The notes under the pieces were generated by a model that made no database searches, had not been told where the DNA came from, and saw only the letters and a program-made list of their open reading frames with translations. From assembly GCA_029561355.1 (NCBI GenBank), contig JAKQJD010000337.1, positions 1 through 64,000 on the forward strand: a stretch of DNA of 64,000 bases, in the 5' to 3' direction. Both the position numbers and the translations under genes were made by a program. The DNA is from Bacteroidota bacterium (lineage in GTDB: Bacteria > Bacteroidota > Bacteroidia > Chitinophagales > Saprospiraceae). Positions 17,420-25,437 of this stretch are shown here, in pieces; the first letter of the stretch is position 1, and every line of letters begins with the position of its first letter.

Positions 17420-20400
17420 TTTCTGCCATCGGCTGGAAATCTTCCGCTTTCCACTTCGCCATATTTTCATAGTTCTGCCACCGCAAATCCACAATTTCCT
17501 GGGCCAGCCGCATCAGATAACCCGCTTCTTCCGGGTTGGCGCGCAGCAAATCTTTGTAGCGCAATTCCCGGTAGGCGTATTCCGTGAGCGGAATCGTCGG
17601 GCGCGGGGAATCCAGTACAAACGGGTTTTTCTTGATCTGGCGCAGCATCGGGTTGTAGCGGATAAGCGGCCAATAGCCTGAAGAAACGGCCAAACTTTGT
17701 TGTTCGAGTCCTTTTTCCATATCGATGCCGTGTGCAATGCAGTGGCTGTATGCGAGGATGAGCGACGGGCCGGGATAAGCTTCCGCTTCGCGCAGGGCCA
17801 GCAGGGTCTGTTGCGGATTAGCGCCCATGGAGATTTGCGCCACGTACACGTTTCCGTAGGAAATAGCCTGCATCGCAAGGTCCTTTTTGCCTACACGCTT
17901 GCCGGCAGCGGCAAATTTGGCCGTCGCGGCCGTCGGCGTCGCTTTTGACATTTGCCCCCCGGTATTCGAGTACACTTCCGTATCCAGCACGAGCACATTG
18001 ATGTCTTTGCCGCTGGCCATGGCGTGGTCGAGTCCTGAAGAACCGATGTCGTATGCCCAGCCGTCGCCGCCTACCAGCCAGACGCTGCGACGCACGAAAT
18101 ATTCGGCCAGAGAACGCAGGTGAGCGGCATCCGGATGTTTCGATTGATCCAGCAGCGCATGCAGTTTATCTACGCGGGCACGCTGGAGCGCCAGGTCTGA
18201 TTCCGTTTTTTGAGTTGCCTGCAGAATGTCGTCGATAAGTTGCGGATCGATGGTATCTTTCATGCGCACCATCAGTTCGCGGGCCATTTCGGTGTGTTTA
18301 TCTACTGAAATACGCATACCCAGACCGAATTCGGCATTGTCTTCAAACAGGGAATTGGACCAGGCCGGTCCGCGCCCCTGCGCGTTTTTCGTCCACGGTG
18401 TCGTAGGCAGGTTGCCGCCGAAAATAGAGGAGCAGCCCGTCGCATTGGCCACGATCATGCGGTCGCCGAATAACTGCGATAGGGTGCGCAGATAGGGTGT
18501 TTCACCGCAGCCGGCGCAGGCGCCGGAAAATTCGAACAGCGGTTCGAGGAATTGGGCGCCGCGTACCAGGGAAAAATCGATTTCGGCGCGGTTGTTCACC
18601 GGCAAGGTTTCGAAGAACTGGATATTCGTTTTTTCCTGTTCGATCACAGGCATTTTCGGGGCCATATTGATGGCTTTCCGGGTATTGTCGGTTAGGTCGA
18701 CTACCGGGCAAGTTTCTACACAAAGGTTACAACCGGTGCAGTCTTCGAGGTATACCTGTAACGTGTACCGCGTTTCGGGAAAACCACGGGCGTTGATCGG
18801 TGCGGAATGGAAGCCTTGCGGCGCCTGTTCGAGGTAATTTTCGTGGTAAAACTTGGAGCGGATGACGCTGTGCGGGCACACGAAACTGCAATTGCCGCAC
18901 TGAATACAGGTATCGGGTTCCCAAATGGGTACCAGATCGGAAATGTTGCGTTTTTCCCACTTCGTGGTGCCGCTGGGATAGGTGCCGTCGTTGGGCATAG
19001 CACTCACCGGCAATTCGTCGCCGCGGCCGTCCATCATCATGGCGGTCACTTCGCGTACAAAATCGGGCGCGCCTTCCGGAACAACCGACGGGAAATCCGT
19101 CAGGCTTCCGGTAACAGGCTTATCGGTCACTTCATAAAGATGCAGCAGGGTAGCATCGACCGCCTGGAAGTTTTGTTCTACAATCTTGTCGCCTTTTTTG
19201 CTATACGTTTTTTTAATGGCTTTTTTGATTTCCGCAATGGCCTCGTCTTTCGGCAAAACACCCGAAAGCGCGAAGAAACATACCTGCATGATCGTATTGA
19301 TCCTGCTGCCCATGCCCACTTCCGCGGCTACTTTCGACGCGTCGATGACATAGAAACGGATGTTTTTTTGCAAAATGGCCGTCTGAACGGGCGCCGGCAA
19401 TTGTTCCCAGATTTCATCTTTGTCGTACGGGCTGTTCAGCAAAAAAGTAGCGCCGGGTTTGGCCAGTTTGAGCATGTCCGTTTTCTGGACAAAATTGAAT
19501 TTATGGCAGGCTACGAAATCGGCTTCACGGATCAGGTAAGGCGCCTCGATGGGGCTTTTACCAAAACGCAGGTGCGATACCGTTTGGGAACCCGATTTTT
19601 TGGAGTCGTACACGAAATATCCCTGCGCGTGCAGGTCGGTATTTTCGCCGATAATCTTGATACTGTTTTTATTGGCCCCCACAGTGCCGTCGGCGCCCAG
19701 GGCAAAAAACAGCGCCTGGGTCATGCCCGGATTTTCCAGTTCAAATTCCGTATAAGGCAGACTTGTATTCGATACGTCGTCGTAAATGCCGATGGTAAAG
19801 TGGTTTTTGGGGCGGTCTTTTTTAAGTTCGTCAAAAATTCCTTTTACCATACCGGGCGTAAATTCCTTGCTCGACAGGCCGTAACGGCCGCCCACTACCA
19901 GCGGCATGGTTTGTAGCCATCCGTTGCCCATACTTTCCGACAATGCCGTCACGACATCCTGATAAAGCGGTTCGCCGGCAGCGCCGGGTTCCTTGCAGCG
20001 ATCCAGCACGGCGATTTTCCGAACGGTCGGCGGGAGCGCTTTCGCCAGGTGCTCGATGGAGAACGGCCGGAACAAGCGCACCTGCAAGACTCCAATTTTC
20101 TCGTGTTGCCCCATCAGGTAGCGGCAGGTTTCGGCGGCAGTTTGTACGCCCGAACCCATCAGAATAATAACCCGCTCGGCATCCGGGGCGCCGAAATATT
20201 CAAACAACTGGTATTTTCTTCCTGTGAGCCATGTAAAACGATCCATCGCCTCCTGCACGATTTCCGGCGTTTTGGCGTAAAACGGATTTACCGTCTCGCG
20301 GCCCTGGAAATACACGTCGGGGTTCTGGGCTGTGCCACGCACGAACGGCCGGTCGGGACTGAGCGCACGTCGGCGGTGGGCAATCACGTCGGCTTCGTTG

Positions 20401-20990
20401 ATCATACCCAGGATGACGGAATCGGGAATCAGGGTAATTTTATTGACTTCGTGCGAGGTCCTGAAACCGTCGAAAAAGTGGATAAAAGGTAGTCGCGCCT
20501 GCAAGGTAGCCGCCTGAGCGATCAGCGCCATATCGTGCGCTTCCTGAACGGAGGCCGAACTCAGCATGGAAAAACCCGTGGTACGGGCCGCCATTACGTC
20601 GCTGTGGTCGCCGAAAATAGACAGTCCCTGCGCGGCAAGCGACCGGGCGGCTACGTGGAAAACGGTGCTCGTCAGTTCGCCGGCAATTTTATACATATTG
20701 GGCAGCATAAGCATAAGCCCCTGCGATGCCGTGAAAGTGGTAGTGAGCGAACCGGTTTGCAGGGCGCCGTGTACAGCACCTGCGGCGCCGCCTTCGCTTT
20801 GCATTTCGATCACTTCCGGTACGTGCCCCCAGATATTTTTGGTCTTTTTGGCCGACCATTCGTCGGCCAGTTCGGCCATTGCCGAAGAAGGCGTGATGGG
20901 ATAGATGGCGCACACTTCATTGACGCGATACGCGATGTATGCGGTGGCTTCGTTGCCGTCTATGGTCACTTGTATATTGGATTTCGACAT
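17412..20990 (-). CDS. nifJ: Pyruvate:ferredoxin (flavodoxin) oxidoreductase
   Basis: 1192 residues, the single-chain form. Domains in order: pyruvate-binding domain with IYPITPSSAMAELADEW near the N-terminus; domain II; the EKR-like domain; two 4Fe-4S motifs, CIQCGNCSFVCP (about residue 697) and CTGCNLCVETCP (about 750); and the TPP domain with CAGCGETPYLR (about 822), NATGCSSIFGGNLP and DTEVYSNTGGQMS. It splits pyruvate to acetyl-CoA and CO2 and reduces ferredoxin; it can also run towards pyruvate. It lies 37 bases downstream of a GltD-like Fe-S flavoprotein on the same strand, a likely electron partner. Presence suggests low-oxygen metabolism or a ferredoxin-dependent pathway. Confidence 0.97.
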   Translation of the reverse strand: MSKSNIQVTIDGNEATAYIAYRVNEVCAIYPITPSSAMAELADEWSAKKTKNIWGHVPEVIEMQSEGGAAGAVHGALQTGSLTTTFTASQGLMLMLPNMYKIAGELTSTVFHVAARSLAAQGLSIFGDHSDVMAARTTGFSMLSSASVQEAHDMALIAQAATLQARLPFIHFFDGFRTSHEVNKITLIPDSVILGMINEADVIAHRRRALSPDRPFVRGTAQNPDVYFQGRETVNPFYAKTPEIVQEAMDRFTWLTGRKYQLFEYFGAPDAERVIILMGSGVQTAAETCRYLMGQHEKIGVLQVRLFRPFSIEHLAKALPPTVRKIAVLDRCKEPGAAGEPLYQDVVTALSESMGNGWLQTMPLVVGGRYGLSSKEFTPGMVKGIFDELKKDRPKNHFTIGIYDDVSNTSLPYTEFELENPGMTQALFFALGADGTVGANKNSIKIIGENTDLHAQGYFVYDSKKSGSQTVSHLRFGKSPIEAPYLIREADFVACHKFNFVQKTDMLKLAKPGATFLLNSPYDKDEIWEQLPAPVQTAILQKNIRFYVIDASKVAAEVGMGSRINTIMQVCFFALSGVLPKDEAIAEIKKAIKKTYSKKGDKIVEQNFQAVDATLLHLYEVTDKPVTGSLTDFPSVVPEGAPDFVREVTAMMMDGRGDELPVSAMPNDGTYPSGTTKWEKRNISDLVPIWEPDTCIQCGNCSFVCPHSVIRSKFYHENYLEQAPQGFHSAPINARGFPETRYTLQVYLEDCTGCNLCVETCPVVDLTDNTRKAINMAPKMPVIEQEKTNIQFFETLPVNNRAEIDFSLVRGAQFLEPLFEFSGACAGCGETPYLRTLSQLFGDRMIVANATGCSSIFGGNLPTTPWTKNAQGRGPAWSNSLFEDNAEFGLGMRISVDKHTEMARELMVRMKDTIDPQLIDDILQATQKTESDLALQRARVDKLHALLDQSKHPDAAHLRSLAEYFVRRSVWLVGGDGWAYDIGSSGLDHAMASGKDINVLVLDTEVYSNTGGQMSKATPTAATAKFAAAGKRVGKKDLAMQAISYGNVYVAQISMGANPQQTLLALREAEAYPGPSLILAYSHCIAHGIDMEKGLEQQSLAVSSGYWPLIRYNPMLRQIKKNPFVLDSPRPTIPLTEYAYRELRYKDLLRANPEEAGYLMRLAQEIVDLRWQNYENMAKWKAEDFQPMAEII

Positions 20991-21027
20991 GATTGCTGAA
21001 AATTTAAGCGGGTTACCCGGAATTTTA

Positions 21028-22656
21028 CTATTGCTCGGCTACCATTTCAATGGCGTGGCAGGGACACTGTTCGTAGCAAACGGCACAACCCGTGCAACGA
21101 TCGTAATCAAATTTGTAGCGGTTGCCTTTGCCGAGTTTGATCACGGCATCTTCCGGACAGGCGCCGAAGCAGCCGTCGCATTCGAAGCAATTGCCGCAGG
21201 AAAGGCAGCGCTGCGCTTCGTAACGTGCAGCGGTTTCGGACAAGCCGGACAACACTTCCCGGAAATCCTGTACCCGTACGATCTCTGACGCCTGCGGTTG
21301 TGCCTGTTGCGGCGCAAAAGTCTGGTACCAGATGTGCATCCTCTCAAATCCTACAACGGGGTGTTTTTCCGCTTTCACGACCGATTGATTTTTTAAATAA
21401 CCGTCGATAAAACGGGCGGCTTTTTTGCCGTGTCCGACGGCTACCGTCACTGTGCGTTCGCTGGGCACCATATCGCCGCCGGCGAAAACACCCGGCGCTC
21501 CGGTCATCATATCGGGGCCGACTTTCACGCGGCCTTCGGTGTCGAAGGAAATGCCCGGCACATTTTGCAGGAAACCCGTATCCGTTTCCTGCCCGAGAGC
21601 GAGAATGAGCGCATCGGCTTCGAGTGTTTCGAACTCGCCGGTGCCTTCGGGTTTTCCGGCCTCATTCACCCGCATGATCTCTACGGTAATGAAGTTTTCA
21701 TTGATCTCCTTGATGCTGCGCAGCCAGTTGATTTTTACACCTTCCGCCAGCGCTTCATCGGCTTCAAAAGTGTGCGCAGGCATGTGATCGCGGTCGCGCC
21801 GGTAAATGATGAGTGGTTCGTAGCCCAGCCTTTTGGCCACCCGTGCGGCATCCATGGCAGTATTGCCGCCCCCATAAACCGCTACTTTCCGGCCCAGTTT
21901 CGGCGCCTGGCCGCTTTCCGTATCTTTCAGGAAAGTGAGCGCATCGAGAATCTGGCCGGCATCGCGTGAAGGGATGTTTATTTTTTTGGAAATATGGGCG
22001 CCGATAGCGATGAAAACGGCATCGAAACCGCCGGACGCTTTTTCTTCTGCCAGGTCCGAAACCTTGTGGTTCAGGCGGACCGTAATGCCCATATCGGTGA
22101 TGCGCTGGATTTCTGCATCGAGCACGGCGCGTGGCAGGCGATAAGGCGGAATACCGAAGTGCATCATGCCGCCCAGGATCGGGCCGGCTTCGCGGATTTC
22201 CACGGTATGACCGGCGCGATGCAAATGATAGGCAGCAGAAATGCCGCTCGGGCCACCACCCACGATCAGGATTTTTTTACCGGTAGGCGCTGCGTCGAAA
22301 CGTATTTTCCAGCCTTCTTCCAGGGCTTTATCGCCCAGGAAGCGTTCGATGGCGTGTATGCTCACGGGCGTATCCATTTGTGCGCGGTTGCAATGGTCCT
22401 CGCAGGGATGATAGCATACCCGGCCGTGTACGCCGGGCAGGGGATTTTCCTCTACCAGTTTTTGCCAGGCCGCTTCGTAGCGACCCTCCTGGGCCAGCGA
22501 GAGCCAGGCCTGTATGTTTTCACCTGCCGGGCAGGCGTTGTTGCAAGGCGGCAGCATATCCAGGTAAACAGGTTTTTGCGTGCGCAGAGCGCCGGTTCCT
22601 TCTGCGTGTGCCTGAAGGTCGGAAGGGCGGGTGATATCATTGTTTTGCGTCGGCAT
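21028..22656 (-). CDS. GltD-like NAD(P)H oxidoreductase with C-terminal 4Fe-4S clusters
   Basis: 542 residues. The N-terminus has the GltD-type Fe-S Cys set (PPCNNACPAGENIQ, then VCYHPCEDHCNR). Two dinucleotide folds follow: the FAD GGGPSGISAAYHLHRAG at about 130-150 and the NAD(P) VYGGGNTAMDAARVAKR at about 265. The C-terminal 70 residues carry CLSCGNCFECDGCFGACP and CTGCAVCYEQCP, two 4Fe-4S clusters. No glutamate synthase large subunit is next to it. Placed 37 bases before nifJ, it more likely moves electrons between NAD(P)H and ferredoxin for the pyruvate enzyme than makes glutamate; that role is inferred from context. Confidence 0.85.
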   Translation of the reverse strand: MPTQNNDITRPSDLQAHAEGTGALRTQKPVYLDMLPPCNNACPAGENIQAWLSLAQEGRYEAAWQKLVEENPLPGVHGRVCYHPCEDHCNRAQMDTPVSIHAIERFLGDKALEEGWKIRFDAAPTGKKILIVGGGPSGISAAYHLHRAGHTVEIREAGPILGGMMHFGIPPYRLPRAVLDAEIQRITDMGITVRLNHKVSDLAEEKASGGFDAVFIAIGAHISKKINIPSRDAGQILDALTFLKDTESGQAPKLGRKVAVYGGGNTAMDAARVAKRLGYEPLIIYRRDRDHMPAHTFEADEALAEGVKINWLRSIKEINENFITVEIMRVNEAGKPEGTGEFETLEADALILALGQETDTGFLQNVPGISFDTEGRVKVGPDMMTGAPGVFAGGDMVPSERTVTVAVGHGKKAARFIDGYLKNQSVVKAEKHPVVGFERMHIWYQTFAPQQAQPQASEIVRVQDFREVLSGLSETAARYEAQRCLSCGNCFECDGCFGACPEDAVIKLGKGNRYKFDYDRCTGCAVCYEQCPCHAIEMVAEQ

Positions 22657-22925
22657 GGCTCACATATAGGACTTTCAAGATGAAATGACCGTTGATTTCC
22701 TCAATTTATACAGGTGGAAATCGAGGTTAAAAGTCCCGGAGTTTGAAGCGCCGGATAATGACCTGGCACACTGTACAGGTTGATCTTGCTCATTTTACAT
22801 GGAAAAATGGACCGCCGAATAAAATTTGAAAAGGAGCGTTTTTTGGACAACCGGCGGCAACCATTAAACTAAAGGCCCTGAAAACATAGGGAAAGGATAA
22901 CTTTCGGGCTTTGAAAAGCAAAAAC

Positions 22926-25256
22926 ATGAATACCTATCATTTTTCAAACCCTCCCCGGACGCGGCTGTTTTTCCGGGCGAGCTGCGGCCGGTCCGGTCGT
23001 ATCATTTTACTGGCATCCATTTGCTGGATGTCGGCTTTTGCAGCCTCTTCGCAGGCTTTTCAGAAACTATATACCAACCCGGACAGCGCATTTTTCCTCG
23101 CCTATGATCTTTGTTCGGACGTTACGCAGGGGTTTTTCATTACAGGTGCCGTTCAGGTGACCCGCCCGCAAACGTTCGTTATGAAAACCAGCCTCACAGG
23201 CACTCCCGTATGGGGGAAGATACTTACAGCCTCAGAGCCTTTTTTTTACTACACCACGGGAGAGTCCATCAGCCGGACTTCCGACAACGGGCTGATCCTT
23301 ACCTGTGCAAAAATCGGTGGCGCCCAGGAATCGGGAGGTGTACTGATCAAGATGACTTCCGCAGGCAACATTCAATGGTCCAAATTTGCAGCCTGCCTGT
23401 GGCACAGCAACCAGGTGTGTGCAGACGGAAACAGCGTTTACTATGCTTCCGAAGGTAAAAACGTGGCAAAAGTGTACCTGACAAAAATCTCCAATTCCGG
23501 GCTCCCGACCTGGGAGCAGTGGCTCGAAGCGGGCGATATGGATTCGTACACCGTTGAATCGCTGGTGCCCTGCGCCAACGGCGACCTGGCAATGGCATTG
23601 CTGGTTACCAAAGATGACGGGCCGCAGGCCGGACAAAACCAGACCATTTTACTGCGGATCGATCCGGCGGGGGTGGTGCAACAGGCTGCACTGTTTCCGG
23701 TCGCGCATCTGGCAGCACTGGTGCCCCTTTCCGATGGGCGCATTGCGTTCCGTTGCAGCGCAAGCAACGGCTCCTGGACCGGCATGGGCATGATGGATAG
23801 CCAGTTCAACTGGCTTTGGTTCAAAAAAATTCGCTTCGGCCTCACCCCGTTTCTGTCCAATATCGTCGGGCAGGAACTGGCCGTTTCAGGTGACGAAACG
23901 TTGATTACGGGTATTTTTTACACACCCGGCGGTGAAAAAACCGCACTTTCCTTCGACATCAACGGCAATCTCTTGCAGGAAGAACTGTATGCAACCAACA
24001 CACTCGCACAGGCAGCCGCAGCCGCACCTGCGAAAGGGTACGTTCGGGTAGCAGGCGCGCGGACGACTTCCTTTTCTCTCACCCGTTCGTACGACGACGG
24101 GACGGCTTTCGTCAGTTGTTTTTTTCCAAAGCCCTGCGGCCTGCAGGTGGAAGATACCGTTCTGACCGCCCAACCTGTCGGCTGGCAAACTTCGGCAGCA
24201 AACTGTATTCAGAATGAATCGGCAGTAAGTGAGAACCTGCCGGTGGCGACAACAGATTACTGTATCGACATAGGTACTACCGTAAACGCCGATTTTCGGA
24301 TGAACGACACCGTTATCTGCACCGGCGGCACGATCGATTTCACCCGAAACTCCGGCGCGTTCGAGCCCGTTTTCGGCACTTCCCTATGGTCTTTTGAAGG
24401 TGGCAATCCATCTTCCTCTACCAACGCTATCGTACAGGACGTGCGTTACAACCAGCCGGGCATGTACCAGGTCCGCCATATTTATACCATTGCTGGATGC
24501 CGCGACACGTCTTATCTGACGGTTACCGTTCTGGCATCCGTTTCGGTAAATCTTGGGCCCGACACCACGCTGTGTTCGGGCGGAAACGTGCAAATTTCCG
24601 CAGGGAATCAAACGGGCGCTTCCTACCAATGGAATACCGGTGAATCCGGATCGGGGATTTCCGTCACACAAAGTGGCACCTATACCGTGACTGTGACTTT
24701 GGGCGGATGTACGGCCACTGATGCCAGGCAAGTGCAGATTTTATCGAAAGACTATGTTGCCCTCGGCCCCGATACTGCTGTGTGCAACGGCGGCTCTATT
24801 ATTTTGAAAGCACCGGATGCAGCCGCCGGATATCCGCTGCTGTGGAGTACCGGCGAAACGGGTCCGTACATCTCCGTGGCCTCACCGGGATTGTACAGCC
24901 TGGAACTGAGCAGTGGAATTTGTTTTTTTGCTGATACAATCCTGATAGATCCCAAAAACTGTAACGGCTGCCAGGTATACGCCCCCAATGTCTTCGCGCC
25001 CGACGGCGGCATTGCCGGAAACGTTTTCCGCCTGATGCCAGGCTGCACGCTGGTGTCGGGCAAATGGCAGATATATGACCGCTGGGGGAGCCTGCTGTTT
25101 GAAAGTTCCGATCTGACGCAGGGATGGGATGGGCGCATGAACGGAAAAATCTTGCCGGCAGGCGTGTATATATTCACTGCCGAACTGGATCTGGCAGAAC
25201 CGCAAAAGCCGGTGGAACGAAGAAAAATAACCGGAAGTGTGACGCTGGTGAGATAA
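22926..25256 (+). CDS. Type IX secreted protein with type B C-terminal domain, paralogue 2
   Basis: 776 residues from the ATG at 22926; a TTG five codons upstream is less likely. A signal peptide ends near AAFSSQA-like residues (SAFAASSQ). It aligns along its whole length with the protein at 15086: QAFQKLYTNP then DLCSD, AANCIQNESAVSENL, and the modules SLGPDTTLC/ALGPDTAVC. The type B C-terminal domain is QVYAPNVFAPDGGIAG, WQIYDRWGSLLFES, WDGRMNGKILPAGVYIF. The pair flanks the nifJ-oxidoreductase operon, which points to duplication around it or insertion of the operon between tandem copies. A strong hairpin terminator follows. Confidence 0.9.
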   Translation: MNTYHFSNPPRTRLFFRASCGRSGRIILLASICWMSAFAASSQAFQKLYTNPDSAFFLAYDLCSDVTQGFFITGAVQVTRPQTFVMKTSLTGTPVWGKILTASEPFFYYTTGESISRTSDNGLILTCAKIGGAQESGGVLIKMTSAGNIQWSKFAACLWHSNQVCADGNSVYYASEGKNVAKVYLTKISNSGLPTWEQWLEAGDMDSYTVESLVPCANGDLAMALLVTKDDGPQAGQNQTILLRIDPAGVVQQAALFPVAHLAALVPLSDGRIAFRCSASNGSWTGMGMMDSQFNWLWFKKIRFGLTPFLSNIVGQELAVSGDETLITGIFYTPGGEKTALSFDINGNLLQEELYATNTLAQAAAAAPAKGYVRVAGARTTSFSLTRSYDDGTAFVSCFFPKPCGLQVEDTVLTAQPVGWQTSAANCIQNESAVSENLPVATTDYCIDIGTTVNADFRMNDTVICTGGTIDFTRNSGAFEPVFGTSLWSFEGGNPSSSTNAIVQDVRYNQPGMYQVRHIYTIAGCRDTSYLTVTVLASVSVNLGPDTTLCSGGNVQISAGNQTGASYQWNTGESGSGISVTQSGTYTVTVTLGGCTATDARQVQILSKDYVALGPDTAVCNGGSIILKAPDAAAGYPLLWSTGETGPYISVASPGLYSLELSSGICFFADTILIDPKNCNGCQVYAPNVFAPDGGIAGNVFRLMPGCTLVSGKWQIYDRWGSLLFESSDLTQGWDGRMNGKILPAGVYIFTAELDLAEPQKPVERRKITGSVTLVR

Positions 25257-25302
25257 CAGATTTGCTGGCAGTTGAGATGAACGGGCACCGCTACTAGTGA
25301 TT

Positions 25303-25344
25303 TTTAAGCGGTTCGTATTTCTTCCGAAATACGAACCGCTTAAA
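25303..25344. terminator. Hairpin terminator between paralogue 2 and sprA
   Basis: Perfect 19-bp arms 25303-25321 and 25326-25344 with a 4-nt loop and A/T-rich ends on both sides, so it can serve both convergent genes. Confidence 0.85.
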
Positions 25345-25380
25345 TTTATCAATCCATGCCACCACAGGTACCCAATAAAA

Positions 25381-25413
25381 ATCCCGAATCTCTCTTGCAA
25401 AGAAATTCGGGAT
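25381..25413 (-). terminator. Terminator of sprA
   Basis: Arms 25381-25389 and 25405-25413 (ATCCCGAAT/ATTCGGGAT). On the minus strand the stem runs straight into TTTTTATT. It lies 25 bases past the sprA stop codon. Confidence 0.75.
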
Positions 25414-25437
25414 TGTGATCCACACTTGTACGTTTTA

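Noticed and set aside
22657-22925. Riboswitch or ncRNA upstream of paralogue 2
   Set aside because: Only a weak 7-bp GATTTCC/GGAAATC pairing; no recognisable conserved RNA motif.
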